A stretch of DNA of 64,000 nucleotides from Bacteroidales bacterium (lineage in GTDB: Bacteria; Bacteroidota; Bacteroidia; Bacteroidales; WCHB1-69), in assembly GCA_017443175.1 (NCBI GenBank), contig JAFSOZ010000003.1:124001-188000 (forward strand). The letters are read 5' to 3'. Shown here one piece after another: positions 49,090 to 61,189 of this stretch. Numbering within the stretch: position 1 is the stretch's first letter; each line of letters opens with the position of its first letter. A model generated the notes under the pieces. It saw nothing but the letters and a program-made list of their open reading frames with translations. It had not been told where the DNA came from and did not search any database. The position numbers were made by a program, and so were the translations under genes.

Positions 49090-51393
49090 ATGTACAACAG
49101 CCAATCTCAACAGAAACAAAAAAACAACGGACAGAACACCAAACTTTCCGGTTGGATAATCCCGTTTTGGATTACATACGTTTCCATTCTGGGCTTCCTG
49201 ATGCTACTTTTCATTCTCATATCCTTGGGATGGATTGGATACATGCCTTCATTCACCGAACTGGAGAACCCGTCCGCCAATCTGGCAACAGAGGTCATCT
49301 CCGAGGACGGCGAACTTTTGGGCACCTACTATTTGGAAAACCGGTCCAACTGCAAATACAGCGACCTCTCACAGCCATTGAAAGACGCCTTGATTGCCAC
49401 GGAGGATTCCCGTTTCTACAAGCATTCGGGAGTCGATGGGCGTGCCCTGTTGCGTGTGGCTGGCGGCGTGCTCACCTTCCACCACAAAGGCGGCGGCAGT
49501 ACCATCACCCAGCAGTTGGCCAAGAACCTGTTTCCGCGTGGTCAAAAGATGAACAAGGTAAAACTCGTGTTTATCAAATTCAAGGAATGGGTGGTCGCCA
49601 CCAAGCTGGAACGCAAATATTCCAAGGACGAGATTTTGGCCATGTACTTCAACACGGTGGATTTCGGCAACCAAGCTGTGGGTATCAAGTCTGCGGCACG
49701 CACTTATTTCGACAAGAGTCCGTCAGAAATCAACACTGAAGAGGCTGCACTGCTGGTAGGTATGCTCAAGGCGCCTTCCAAATACAGTCCACGACGCCAC
49801 TACCAGGCAGCCATCGGACGCCGCAACGTGGTATTAGGACAAATGAAAAAATATGGGTATTTGACCGAAGCGCAATTCGATTCCATCAAAGAGCTGCCCA
49901 TTGACATGACCAACTTCAAGTCGCAGGCGCATTATGCCGGCAAAGCCACCTATTTCAGAGAGTATCTGCGACTGGTGCTCAAAGACTGGTGTGCCAACAA
50001 CCCCAAGAAAGACGGTTCGCACTATGATTTGTATTGTGACGGCCTCAAGATATACACCACTATCGACTCCCGTATGCAGCAGCATGCTGAAGAGGCAGTC
50101 AAGGAGCACGTGTGCGACTATTTGCAGCCCATGTTTTTCCAGCATTTCAAAGGCGTGCGGAACGCTCCGTTCGTCAACCTGTCGGAAGAGCAGACCAACC
50201 GTATCTTGTGGAGTGCAGCCAAGCGGTCAGAGCGATACGACCGTGCCAAGGATGCCGGTTTGAGCGACGAGCAAATCAAAGCCGAGTTCAACAAGAAGGT
50301 TCCCATGACGGTTTTCTCCTATAAGGGAATGAGAGACACGGTGATGACGCCATTCGACTCAATCCGCTATTACAAGTCGTTCCTACAGTGCGGTTTGATG
50401 TGTGTGGAGGCCAAATCGGGGCACGTAAAAGCCTACGTAGGCGGCACCAACTACGAGTATTTCCAATTCGACCATGTGAAGTTGTCAAAGCGTCAGGTTG
50501 GGTCCACCTTCAAGCCATACGTATATACGGTAGCCATGCAGAGCGGCGAATTCGACCCGTGCACCATGGTCCCGAATGTACCGGTGACGATAGATGTTCC
50601 CGGAGGCACATGGACACCGCGCAACTCAGGCGCACACCGCGAAGGCGAGATGATGCCCTTGCGCGAAGCCCTGGCTTTCTCGCTCAACCAAGTATCCGCG
50701 TATTTGATGAAACGCTACGGCCCGGAGGCTGTCATCTCCCTGGTGCGCAACATGGGCATGACCTCCGACATTCCGGCAGTGCCCGCCATCTGCCTCGGCG
50801 CGTGCGAGCTGACTCTTTATGAGCAGGTGGGGGCCATCAACTGCTTCCCCAACCAAGGCGTTTACGTGGAGCCCATCTTCATCACCCGCATCTGCGATAA
50901 GGACGGAAACGTCATTTACAACAAACTGCCCAAGACCAACGAAGCCATCGACCAGATCACTGCATTCAAGACGGTGCGTCTGATGCAAGGTGTGGTGGAT
51001 TACGGTACAGGCGGCCGGCTCCGCAGCCAATACAAGCTGGACTTCCCCGTGGCTGGCAAAACAGGCACTACGGACAACCAGTCGGACGGCTGGTTTGTGG
51101 GCTACACGCCGTTGCTCACCTGCGGGGTGTGGGTGGGCTGCGAGGACCGCTCCGCGCACTTCCGCAGCACCGCATTGGGGCAGGGCGCGCGCACGGCCAT
51201 GCCCGTGTTCGGCCTGTTCATGAAGAAAGTGTATAGCGACCCGAAACTGCCTTATTACGCCATTGTCAATTCACCTACCAAAACAGCCCAAACCGGCTAC
51301 TATTTCACCATACCTTCCGCTTACACCGGCGACGAATCGGGGTGCAACGAAAATACGAGCGCTAAGCCTCACAACAATTTGGATTTTGACTAA
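49090..51393 (+). CDS. Class A penicillin-binding protein 1A
   Basis: The 767-residue bifunctional peptidoglycan synthase has one membrane anchor (about residues 23-47), a GT51 glycosyltransferase with TEDSRFYKHSGVDGRAL (catalytic Glu near 105), and a transpeptidase with STFKPY (Ser near 473), FSLNQVS and KTGTTDN (near 657). It works in the periplasm. The C terminus is acidic and polar. The gene ends three bases before the convergent nuclease gene. Confidence 0.93.
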   Translation: MYNSQSQQKQKNNGQNTKLSGWIIPFWITYVSILGFLMLLFILISLGWIGYMPSFTELENPSANLATEVISEDGELLGTYYLENRSNCKYSDLSQPLKDALIATEDSRFYKHSGVDGRALLRVAGGVLTFHHKGGGSTITQQLAKNLFPRGQKMNKVKLVFIKFKEWVVATKLERKYSKDEILAMYFNTVDFGNQAVGIKSAARTYFDKSPSEINTEEAALLVGMLKAPSKYSPRRHYQAAIGRRNVVLGQMKKYGYLTEAQFDSIKELPIDMTNFKSQAHYAGKATYFREYLRLVLKDWCANNPKKDGSHYDLYCDGLKIYTTIDSRMQQHAEEAVKEHVCDYLQPMFFQHFKGVRNAPFVNLSEEQTNRILWSAAKRSERYDRAKDAGLSDEQIKAEFNKKVPMTVFSYKGMRDTVMTPFDSIRYYKSFLQCGLMCVEAKSGHVKAYVGGTNYEYFQFDHVKLSKRQVGSTFKPYVYTVAMQSGEFDPCTMVPNVPVTIDVPGGTWTPRNSGAHREGEMMPLREALAFSLNQVSAYLMKRYGPEAVISLVRNMGMTSDIPAVPAICLGACELTLYEQVGAINCFPNQGVYVEPIFITRICDKDGNVIYNKLPKTNEAIDQITAFKTVRLMQGVVDYGTGGRLRSQYKLDFPVAGKTGTTDNQSDGWFVGYTPLLTCGVWVGCEDRSAHFRSTALGQGARTAMPVFGLFMKKVYSDPKLPYYAIVNSPTKTAQTGYYFTIPSAYTGDESGCNENTSAKPHNNLDFD

Positions 51394-51396
51394 CGT

Positions 51397-54243
51397 CTAA
51401 CCGCGACGGCAAATGTGCTTGAAGTCACAATAGCCACAATGGGACTCATCGTCAGTTTGCCTGAAAGTTTTTTTCTCATCCAGAATTTCCAGCAACAGCG
51501 TCTGTAATGAGGATTGGAAGGACATGAGCACATCCTCTGTAATGCCGTCCTCTAAACCATCGTCAGTCACTATCATGGCAGGATGCCAATAATCAGGATA
51601 TTTACCCTGCTTGTTGGCCTCTTTAATGCACATAATGCCGCATTGCATTCGAGATGCCCGGCCTGCATCTTTCAAATCCTCCTGCCTCGTCCGTTTCAAC
51701 AACAGAGCATAAAACAGAAGCTGCAACATTTGCTTGTACCGAACATCCTCGACCACTACTTGCATGTTCGCCGCATTCACATTCAGAAATTTGTCATCCA
51801 CCTTGCCCGTTTTATAATCCACGACTACCGGATAGGTCCCATTATCGTTGCGAATCATCTGAAGACGGTCTATAATGCCGTATAAGCGGACCTCAAGGTC
51901 CTTCGCAATCGGCAGATCACAATTCACCTCCGTCTCGGTACCGACAATCTCTACATTGCCACCTTTGAATTCGTCCACTGCTTTTTGCAGATAACTGCAC
52001 ACATCGTTTTTCACCATGCGGGTGGCCAGATATGTCCGTCCATGGGTGAGATCGTACATGGTTAAATGCAAGTCTTCGCAGTTCAGCATCTCCTGAGCGA
52101 TTCTTTCCTCGGCATGAGCCTGAAAATCGTCAATAATCCGTTTATAATCAGCGGGATTTGCTTTAATATCATTAAATACAGACTCCAGTAAAGCATGAAC
52201 CACCGTGCCGATGATGTTGCTCTCTATTCTTTCTTGAAAAGTCTGTCGAGGCTCTATGCCACAGAGGTTTCTATAATAAAATTGCAGAGGACAATTGATG
52301 TAACGGGTCAGGGCTGTAGCCGAAAACCTCATTTTTTTCAACTTTTCAAGTATCTCCGTACTTTTCACCACCTCAATCGTCTCCGGTACCGACGCCTTGA
52401 ACTGGAAACTCATCTGAGGATATTCCAATCGGATATTATCCAGATGACGTTCTTTCTTCAGAAACTCCAGCTGCGTGATGAAACGACTCTTCTCCATCAG
52501 AGACTTCTCAGAGTCATTGTTATATATTAAGACAACGTCTTCGGCCCGTTGCAGCAGCCGGAAGAAATGATAGGCATACACCTGATCTTTGTACAGATAA
52601 TTCGGCAATGAGTCGTTGTCATAACGTATCTCAAACGGCAGCAAGGTGTTGTAGCTGATTCCCGCCGGCAGCACTCCCTCGTTCACGGAGAGCATGATAA
52701 TGTGCTTGAAGTCCAGTGTACGGGTCTCAAGCAATCCCATCACTTGCAGTCCCTTCAGCGGGTCGCCTTTGACCGGCAGAGACAGGATGTCGGTCTGCAA
52801 GCCTATGGCAAATTTCACGGTGGACAGGGCAAACGACGGATCCTGATGGATGTTTTCCAAAGCTGCATCCGCCGTTTTCAGAGCCTCCTGCAACATGGAC
52901 AAAAGTGCATATCCCTGGCTGTCGCTGGCAATATGGTCCAACATTTGCTCCACATACGCTATCAACGCCGGCAGTAGGGTTTTGGTGTCTGTTGTAAAAT
53001 CAGGAAGATATTCTGCCGGAAGGTCCGCTCGGAAATAGAGCGCACGCTGATTGTTCTCCAATTCAGCCATTTTCTCCTTATACAAAGCCTCGTCAGGAAA
53101 CAGGCACTGGCAAACGAGTGGATTCCGCAGCAGGGCCACCACATCCCGATGATGGAAACGCATCTCCCCGCCGAGGCTGTACCGCAACGCAGATTGATAG
53201 AGTTCCAGCAACGTGTTCAGCAGAGTGTATGCCGGTGTCGCCCTGAAAGGATATCCCATCGTGACGTTCACGCCTTCCATACCGTATGCCGATAGGAACG
53301 GCAACAACAGTTGCTCGTCAGCCAGCACCACCGCAGTATTGTCCAGCGTCCCCTCCTCTTGCTGAATTCTCTTAATCTGATCGTGAGCATAGTAGATTTG
53401 GTTCATCTCTTTGGAAATCCCCACAATCTGAATGCGTTTCTGCATCTCCTCATAATGATGGTTAACGTATTGCAGGCTTTCCTTGGGAAGATCCAATCCT
53501 GAACAGATTTTGCGCAAGAAATAGGCTGTGGTGAAACGGTCGTCCTGATTGAAATCGCAATAGAACGGATCTATGTCAAAGTAAAAACTTACCTGGAAAT
53601 GTTCTTTCAGATAGCCTAGCACCGCCAACTCCGACGGTGTGAACACATGGAACCCGGCAAAGACAAGATGCTTGAAATGCAGTTTCCGGGCATACACCCC
53701 GATATTTTCTGCACAATCCCTATATTTGAGGCCTCCGTAGGCTTTCCCGTCTTGCCGCAACTGTTGACGGAAAAGTGTATATAGTTCAGCAAGTCGCGCA
53801 TAGAAGCTCATCTTCTCCTGCAAACCGCTTTTGTCCTCGGCATTGGCCATGGCAATGGTAAACTCCTTGTCGAACGCCAGTGTTCTGAAGACATAATCCC
53901 CGTCTTGCAGCTGCATGTCTATCTCATCAATATCGGAAAGATAAGCCGGAGCCCAAGTCAGCATTTCATCAAACGACATTTCCATGGGTGGATCCATTTG
54001 GAGGATGGTTTCGCGCAGCCTAACCAACAGGTTCAACTTGTCAAGGGTCTGCAACGGGGAGAGCATATCGATAAAATGCTCAATGGAATAGATGACAGGA
54101 AGAAATGCGGGCAGTTTCAGGTTATCCGAGATGTGGCTGACCAGCATTCGGCGAGCGCGCTCATTGGGCAACACGACTACCGTTTCCTGCAAGGGTACGC
54201 CGGAAGATACAATGCTTTTGGAAAGGTTGGATAGGAAGGTCAT
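51397..54243 (-). CDS. AddB-like PD-(D/E)XK nuclease of double-strand break repair
   Basis: The 948-residue protein has a diverged helicase-like N half and a C-terminal RecB-type nuclease with VVVDYKTGKVDD (near residue 812). The late cysteines in HCGYCDFKHICRR, with an earlier Cys in RYINCPLQFYYRNLC, form the iron-staple cluster of AddB. The N-terminal Walker A is not obvious, as in AddB proteins that lack ATPase activity. An AddA partner is not in the window. It lies downstream of lepA on the same strand. Confidence 0.82.
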   Translation of the reverse strand: MTFLSNLSKSIVSSGVPLQETVVVLPNERARRMLVSHISDNLKLPAFLPVIYSIEHFIDMLSPLQTLDKLNLLVRLRETILQMDPPMEMSFDEMLTWAPAYLSDIDEIDMQLQDGDYVFRTLAFDKEFTIAMANAEDKSGLQEKMSFYARLAELYTLFRQQLRQDGKAYGGLKYRDCAENIGVYARKLHFKHLVFAGFHVFTPSELAVLGYLKEHFQVSFYFDIDPFYCDFNQDDRFTTAYFLRKICSGLDLPKESLQYVNHHYEEMQKRIQIVGISKEMNQIYYAHDQIKRIQQEEGTLDNTAVVLADEQLLLPFLSAYGMEGVNVTMGYPFRATPAYTLLNTLLELYQSALRYSLGGEMRFHHRDVVALLRNPLVCQCLFPDEALYKEKMAELENNQRALYFRADLPAEYLPDFTTDTKTLLPALIAYVEQMLDHIASDSQGYALLSMLQEALKTADAALENIHQDPSFALSTVKFAIGLQTDILSLPVKGDPLKGLQVMGLLETRTLDFKHIIMLSVNEGVLPAGISYNTLLPFEIRYDNDSLPNYLYKDQVYAYHFFRLLQRAEDVVLIYNNDSEKSLMEKSRFITQLEFLKKERHLDNIRLEYPQMSFQFKASVPETIEVVKSTEILEKLKKMRFSATALTRYINCPLQFYYRNLCGIEPRQTFQERIESNIIGTVVHALLESVFNDIKANPADYKRIIDDFQAHAEERIAQEMLNCEDLHLTMYDLTHGRTYLATRMVKNDVCSYLQKAVDEFKGGNVEIVGTETEVNCDLPIAKDLEVRLYGIIDRLQMIRNDNGTYPVVVDYKTGKVDDKFLNVNAANMQVVVEDVRYKQMLQLLFYALLLKRTRQEDLKDAGRASRMQCGIMCIKEANKQGKYPDYWHPAMIVTDDGLEDGITEDVLMSFQSSLQTLLLEILDEKKTFRQTDDESHCGYCDFKHICRRG

Positions 54244-54290
54244 CGGAGAAAGGGGCGCAAGGGTACAAGGGGGTAAAGGGGGAGGTGAAA

Positions 54291-56078
<1,788 letters not shown>

Positions 56079-56083
56079 GGCGG

Positions 56084-56091
56084 CAAAGATA
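56084..56091 (-). promoter_or_regulatory. -7 box for lepA
   Basis: On the minus strand TATCTTTG is followed by CCGCC, six bases before the lepA ATG. The mRNA may be almost leaderless. Confidence 0.6.
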
Positions 56092-56092
56092 C

Positions 56093-56126
56093 AAAAAATG
56101 CAGGACATCCGTTGCCGGGCCTGCAT
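56093..56126 (-). terminator. Terminator of the tig-clpP-clpX unit
   Basis: ATGCAGG (56099-56105) and CCTGCAT (56120-56126) form the stem, and on the minus strand a T run follows. It comes after clpX and directly before the lepA promoter. Confidence 0.7.
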
Positions 56127-56157
56127 CATCTGGCATGCTGGAACAAAAATTCCGGCA

Positions 56158-57399
56158 CTATTTGTCTAAAAATGAAAAGATGGATTTTTCGAAATTCTCG
56201 CGGGCATATTCACGCGTCACTGTGATTTTATTCTTGTCCAGACTCGGGAAATCATACATGGCATCGGTCATGATTTTCTCCACAATGGCACGCAGGCCAC
56301 GTGCTCCGAGTTTCAGTTCCACAGCCTTCTCCACGATATAATCCAACGCTTCCTCCTCGAACGAGAGCGTGATACCATCCATCTGGAACAATTTCACATA
56401 CTGTTTCACCAGCGCATTTTTAGGCCGGGTGAGAATCTGCTTCAACGCAACTGCATCCAACGGATTCAGGGATGTGATAACAGGGAAACGGCCACACAAC
56501 TCCGGTATCAGGCCGAATTGCTTGATATCCTGCGCGGAGACATATTGCAGCATGTTGTCTTTGTCGATATTGCGGTTTTTCTTATTGTAACCAATGGCGT
56601 TGGTATTCATGCGTTCGCTGATAATCTGGTCCAGATTGTTGAACGCGCCGCTGCCAATAAACAGGATATGCTGAGTGTTAATGTGGATAAACTCCTGTTC
56701 CGGATGCTTGCGCCCCCCTTGCGGCGGCACATTCACCACAGAGCCTTCCAGCAATTTGAGCAGCGACTGCTGCACGCCTTCGCCTGACACATCGCGCGTG
56801 ATGGAAGGATTCTCAGATCCTTTGCGGGCAATCTTGTCAATCTCGTCGATGAAAACAATGCCGCGCTCGGCCTTGGCCACATCGTAGTCGGCGGCCTGCA
56901 AGAGGCGCGTGAGTATGGACTCCACATCCTCGCCCACATAGCCAGCCTGCGTGAACACAGTAGCATCCGCAATGCAGAACGGAACCTCCAATAATTTGGC
57001 AATCGTGCGCGCCAGCAAGGTCTTTCCCGTACCGGTTTCCCCAATCAGCAGAATATTGGATTTTTCAATTTCCACATCATCCTGCTCGGAATCCTTCTCC
57101 TGCATAATGCGCTTGTAGTGGTTGTAAACCGCCACCGACAGCACCTTCTTGGCCTCATCCTGCCCGATGACATAGTCATCCAGCCGGGCCTTGATTTCGT
57201 GAGGCTTGAGCAGATTGATTTTAAGGGATTCAACAGCCTTGAGACGCTCGTCTTTCTCTGTATTGTGCAGAATATCGTTGACGGTTCTGGCGCAATCACC
57301 GCATATAAGACCAGAAAGACCAGCTATGAGAAACTGGTCTTCCGGAATATGTCTTCCACAGAAACTGCACGTTCTGTCTGAAAATTTTGATTTAGTCAT
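56158..57399 (-). CDS. clpX: ATP-dependent Clp protease ATPase subunit ClpX
   Basis: The 413-residue unfoldase feeds substrates to ClpP. The N-terminal zinc domain has two Cys pairs, CSFCGRH and CGDC. The AAA domain has [11 protein letters not shown], the Walker B FIDEIDKI and the ClpP-binding IGF-type loop (here IGSGAF is at the sensor region). The ATG at 57399 overlaps none of clpP, which ends two bases away. Confidence 0.95.
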   Translation of the reverse strand: MTKSKFSDRTCSFCGRHIPEDQFLIAGLSGLICGDCARTVNDILHNTEKDERLKAVESLKINLLKPHEIKARLDDYVIGQDEAKKVLSVAVYNHYKRIMQEKDSEQDDVEIEKSNILLIGETGTGKTLLARTIAKLLEVPFCIADATVFTQAGYVGEDVESILTRLLQAADYDVAKAERGIVFIDEIDKIARKGSENPSITRDVSGEGVQQSLLKLLEGSVVNVPPQGGRKHPEQEFIHINTQHILFIGSGAFNNLDQIISERMNTNAIGYNKKNRNIDKDNMLQYVSAQDIKQFGLIPELCGRFPVITSLNPLDAVALKQILTRPKNALVKQYVKLFQMDGITLSFEEEALDYIVEKAVELKLGARGLRAIVEKIMTDAMYDFPSLDKNKITVTREYARENFEKSIFSFLDK

Positions 57400-57401
57400 T
57401 A

Positions 57402-58076
57402 TTATTTGCGCTCGTTGGAGAGTACTTGGTCGATGAGACCGTATTCTTTGGCTTCGGAGGCTATCATCCAATGGTCGCGGTCGCAGTCCTTCCACACTTG
57501 GTCATAGTCCTTGCCTGTATGCTCGGCGATGATTTCATAGAGCTCACGTTTGATCTTCATGATCTCCTGAGCCTCGATCTCGATATCGGAAGCCTGGCCT
57601 TGCGCACCGCCCATAGGCTGGTGAATCATCACGCGGGAGTGCGGCAGGGCGAAACGTTTGCCCTTGGCACCGGCACAGAGGAGCACTGCTGCCATTGAGG
57701 CGGCCATGCCCGTGCAGATAGTGGACACGTCTGGTTTCAGATACTGCATCGTGTCATATATGCCCAAACCGGCGTACACCTGACCTCCCGGACTGTTCAG
57801 ATAAATCTGAATGTCACGATCGGGATCCTGAGATTCCAGAAATAGCAACTGAGCTTGGATAATGTTGGCCACGTCATCGTCAATGGGCACACCCAAGAAG
57901 ATGATACGATCTTTCATCAAGCGGGAAAACACGTCCAACTGCGTGATGTTCATCGGACGCTCCTCGATGATGTAAGGCGTAATATAATTGCGCGTCATGG
58001 AAGCATAACGGTCCATGCGCAGGCTGCTGATGCCATGCTGCTTCAGCGCATAATTTCTGAATTCGTCTCTCATCAT
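57402..58076 (-). CDS. clpP: ATP-dependent Clp protease proteolytic subunit ClpP
   Basis: The 224-residue serine protease has the catalytic triad Ser127 in [10 protein letters not shown], His152 in HSRVMIHQP and Asp201 in DRDHWM. Two ATGs in a row start the gene; the first is given. An N-terminal extension of about 30 residues before the folded core is longer than in E. coli. It lies between tig and clpX, the usual order. Confidence 0.95.
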   Translation of the reverse strand: MMRDEFRNYALKQHGISSLRMDRYASMTRNYITPYIIEERPMNITQLDVFSRLMKDRIIFLGVPIDDDVANIIQAQLLFLESQDPDRDIQIYLNSPGGQVYAGLGIYDTMQYLKPDVSTICTGMAASMAAVLLCAGAKGKRFALPHSRVMIHQPMGGAQGQASDIEIEAQEIMKIKRELYEIIAEHTGKDYDQVWKDCDRDHWMIASEAKEYGLIDQVLSNERK

Positions 58077-58085
58077 AATGCGATT

Positions 58086-59567
58086 TTACTCTTCTTTCTT
58101 GGTTTTGGTTGCCTTAGCCGTTTTGGCTTTTGCAGGAGATTTCTTCGGTTTCTCCTCTTTTTCCTCCTTCACCTCTTGCTCCTCATCCACCTCCTTTTTT
58201 GTCGTCCTCTTGGCAGCCGTCTTCTTGGCCGGAGCCTTGCCCTGCTTGCCTTCCATACGGGCGGTCAGCATATCCACGTATGCTTTGACGTCGCCTTTCT
58301 TCCGGTCGATGTTCAGCTTTGAGCGCAGCAACTCGGTGAGTTTCTCATCAAACAGCATGTCATATACATTCTTGACATACTCTTTGTTCTCCATCGACTG
58401 TTTCACGAGCTCTTCGACACGGTCTTTAACATCTTCCATGTTGAAATTGCCGAAGTAATTCTTGATGAAGTAGTCACGGAAATAGTTCTTCACGTCGTCC
58501 ATCTCCACCTTGATGTCGCTGCCTTCCACAATCTTGCCCTCCAGGATTTGCCATTGGAAAGCGCGTTTGTAGTCGTTGTATTTGGTTTCCAGCGTTTCAG
58601 CAGTCATATCCTTTTGGGTGAGCAGGATATAGCGTTTGATGAACTCATCCGGAAGCTCCACCTTCACATTGTCGATCAGCATCTCGATGGCGTCATTCAT
58701 GAACTGACGGTTGAGTTCAGGCTGATACTGGTCGGAAATCACCTTGTCAGCGGCAGCGTTGAGTTCTTTTTCATTCTTGACAGAACCGTCGGGATAAGCT
58801 TTCTTGAAGAACTCGTCATTCAATTCAGCGGGTTCAATGCGGCCGATATGCTTGATGGTGACTTTGCACTTGTATTCATTTTCAGCCTCCAGATCTTTTT
58901 CTTCAACTTTGAGGAAACGGGCCAAAGCCATCTCGGAAGCGAAAGCCTTTCTCCAAGCAACGGTAACGGCATCCTCATTCTTCTTGCCCATGAATTTCTT
59001 CTGTCCGGCTTCCGTCAAATCGCGCATGAAGAAGAAGCCTTCCTTCTCCTCGTCCAATTTAACAGACACGCTGTCGCCTGCTTCGATGGTCTCAGGGGTC
59101 ACGTAGTTGCCGTGACGTTCGCGAAGTTGCTTGATGAAACCTTCACGGTCCTCGTCGTTGGGCACGATGGTGAAATCCACCACCTTGGGCAATTTGGCGT
59201 AGTCAACCTCAACCTCCGGAGCCAAAGCATACTCATATACGAACTCGAAATGATCCGGCTCGTCAAAGTTCACCTTGGACTTGCCCTCCACGGGAATCGG
59301 TTCGAAGATATAGCGAACCTCGTTGTCTTTCATAAACTTGTCCATCTCACGATTGACAATATTGTCAATCTCCTGAACCATGATGGGTTTCTCATACATT
59401 TTCTTGATCATACCCATCGGGGCATTGCCGGGACGGAATCCCGGAACCGTTGCGGTACGTCTCTGTTTCTTCAACGCAGCATCCAACTCAGCTGCATAAT
59501 CTTCCTTGTTAATCTCAATCGTTACTTCCTGTAACTGTCCCGGAACATTTTCGTGCTTGATATTCAT
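58086..59567 (-). CDS. tig: Trigger factor
   Basis: The 493-residue chaperone binds nascent chains at the ribosome exit. The ribosome-binding loop region reads GFRPGNAPMG (residues about 43-52), matching the GFRxGK signature with N in place of K. The middle PPIase domain is diverged, and a long C-terminal Lys/Glu/Ala tail is typical of Bacteroidota. It is the first gene of tig-clpP-clpX. Confidence 0.9.
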   Translation of the reverse strand: MNIKHENVPGQLQEVTIEINKEDYAAELDAALKKQRRTATVPGFRPGNAPMGMIKKMYEKPIMVQEIDNIVNREMDKFMKDNEVRYIFEPIPVEGKSKVNFDEPDHFEFVYEYALAPEVEVDYAKLPKVVDFTIVPNDEDREGFIKQLRERHGNYVTPETIEAGDSVSVKLDEEKEGFFFMRDLTEAGQKKFMGKKNEDAVTVAWRKAFASEMALARFLKVEEKDLEAENEYKCKVTIKHIGRIEPAELNDEFFKKAYPDGSVKNEKELNAAADKVISDQYQPELNRQFMNDAIEMLIDNVKVELPDEFIKRYILLTQKDMTAETLETKYNDYKRAFQWQILEGKIVEGSDIKVEMDDVKNYFRDYFIKNYFGNFNMEDVKDRVEELVKQSMENKEYVKNVYDMLFDEKLTELLRSKLNIDRKKGDVKAYVDMLTARMEGKQGKAPAKKTAAKRTTKKEVDEEQEVKEEKEEKPKKSPAKAKTAKATKTKKEE

Positions 59568-59594
59568 ATTCTAACTTTGAAATAATTCATAAAC

Positions 59595-59629
59595 TAAAAG
59601 ACATACAGCGCCATACGGTGTTGCATGTC
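59595..59629 (-). terminator. Terminator after secG
   Basis: A 13-pair stem with one mismatch (59600-59629, loop ATAC), followed on the minus strand by TTTT. It separates the secG unit from tig. Confidence 0.6.
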
Positions 59630-59652
59630 CATTAACTCTAAAAAAACGCAGA

Positions 59653-59958
59653 CTACTCTTGGGTCTGTGACTGCGTGCTACCCGTTTCCTGGGTTTGTTC
59701 TGTCTGAACCTGATTGCCTCTCAAGGACTTAACCTCGCTCTTGGACATGAATGCGCAAACGAAGCAGAGCACCATGATGAAAGCGGCGATTCCCCACGTG
59801 GTCTTCTCCAGCACATCGGCAGTCTTGCGAACTCCCATTATCTGGTTGGATGAAGCGAAGTTAGATGCCAAGCCACCACCCTTGGAGTTCTGAATCAATA
59901 CGACAAATGCCAGTACTATACAGGCCAGAATAATTAATACAACGCAAAGTGTGAACAT
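59653..59958 (-). CDS. secG: Preprotein translocase subunit SecG
   Basis: The 101-residue protein has two membrane helices (about residues 3-22 and 54-72) with QNSKGGGLAS between them, the SecG signature. A Gln/Thr-rich tail ends the protein. It joins SecYE at the membrane. It is encoded after the TPR-like gene, as usual in the order. Confidence 0.92.
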   Translation of the reverse strand: MFTLCVVLIILACIVLAFVVLIQNSKGGGLASNFASSNQIMGVRKTADVLEKTTWGIAAFIMVLCFVCAFMSKSEVKSLRGNQVQTEQTQETGSTQSQTQE

Positions 59959-59994
59959 TAGTTTCTGTTTTTTAATTTATTGATTAATATTACG

Positions 59995-60624
59995 TTAATT
60001 TTCCGAATTTAACAAATCCTTTTGCAGATTTTCAATTTGGGCTGCAAAATAACAACTTTTTTCTGGAAAATGCAACTTTAAAATTTCATACATCTGGATG
60101 GCCTTCTGAATATACCCTTGTTGGGCATAAATCATTGCCAATGTTTCACTTACAATATTAGGATCCTCTTCCAGGCTCTCCTCTCCATAGTTTGCATCAC
60201 CATCATGTGTTTCAGGGGAATATATGATTTTCGGGGCATCTTTAGAGAATTTTTCTATAAGTTGGTCTATCAGAGCCTGCTTGGTATCGTGGTCCTCCGT
60301 AGGGTGTTTCACGAACACAGGCTGGAGGGTCTCTTCATCCTCCTGGGGCCGGCGGTTTTCCACTTGCGAAAGTGCAGGCTTCACCTTCGCCGACTGTGCC
60401 ACGGGCATCAATTCCAGGTTCAGTTCTCCGAGTTTCAACACGTTGGGCAGAGTCAGCAACATGCGGGCCCTGTTTTTCGCCTGCGCGCGCGCAGGCAGCA
60501 ACCGCAGACACAGCACGTTGATAAAGGAAGAGGCCGGATAACGCTTCTGCAATGCAACCAATTTCTCCTGGGCTGCATCGGCATCCTCCACCTCAATAAA
60601 ATCATTCAAGAATAATTTCTCCAT
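59995..60624 (-). CDS. TPR-like protein between lptE and secG
   Basis: The 209-residue protein has a C-terminal tetratricopeptide-like repeat ([21 protein letters not shown], at about residues 160-180) and a charged N half with no signal peptide or membrane span. It is a conserved neighbour in Bacteroidales between lptE and secG, but its function is not known. A link to LPS transport or secretion is inferred only from position. Confidence 0.7.
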   Translation of the reverse strand: MEKLFLNDFIEVEDADAAQEKLVALQKRYPASSFINVLCLRLLPARAQAKNRARMLLTLPNVLKLGELNLELMPVAQSAKVKPALSQVENRRPQEDEETLQPVFVKHPTEDHDTKQALIDQLIEKFSKDAPKIIYSPETHDGDANYGEESLEEDPNIVSETLAMIYAQQGYIQKAIQMYEILKLHFPEKSCYFAAQIENLQKDLLNSEN

Positions 60625-60661
60625 TACAATATATATAATATGCGGATTTTCAAATCTTACA

Positions 60662-61189
60662 TTACCAGTTCACGAAGGCCTTGTTGAAAATGTCATCAGT
60701 CAATGCGTCGCTAATCTCCGTCACCAACGTGGACTCGACACTGCTAAAGTTCCGCGAGCTTGCGTAATCTGCATAGCGGGAAAAGGTCTGCTCAAAATTC
60801 TGCGTGTCGTCAAATTTATTGCTGAAACGCACCTTCACCGTGATAGTCAAGCGGTTCATGGCCGCAGTCTCGTTGCCCTGTATGGCCACAGGCGAGATGT
60901 TGTAGTTGACAATCTCCCCTTCTATCTCATAATCGCCCTGGCGGTTCACAATCGTCAAAGGCGTCTGTCCCTGGATTTTGTCTTTCAAAGCCGTGGTAAA
61001 CGACTGGCTGAGTGTCGGATTCACCAAAGAGGCATTGTTTGGGAAGGTATTGATAGCCACGGTCTTGGCCCGCGGGTCAATTGTCCCCCCCGTCATGGAC
61101 ACCGACATCCGGCAGGCTGACAACATCGTGACAAAGCATATCAGCACCCACAGACGCACAATTATTCTATGGCACATCATCCGTTTCAT
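60662..61189 (-). CDS. lptE: LPS assembly lipoprotein LptE
   Basis: The 175-residue protein has a lipoprotein signal with LSACRMS (Cys near residue 26), followed by a mature domain with [11 protein letters not shown] and the typical end [12 protein letters not shown]. LptE plugs LptD in the outer membrane for LPS insertion. Its start codon directly abuts the stop of the sigma-54 activator gene upstream. Confidence 0.85.
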   Translation of the reverse strand: MKRMMCHRIIVRLWVLICFVTMLSACRMSVSMTGGTIDPRAKTVAINTFPNNASLVNPTLSQSFTTALKDKIQGQTPLTIVNRQGDYEIEGEIVNYNISPVAIQGNETAAMNRLTITVKVRFSNKFDDTQNFEQTFSRYADYASSRNFSSVESTLVTEISDALTDDIFNKAFVNW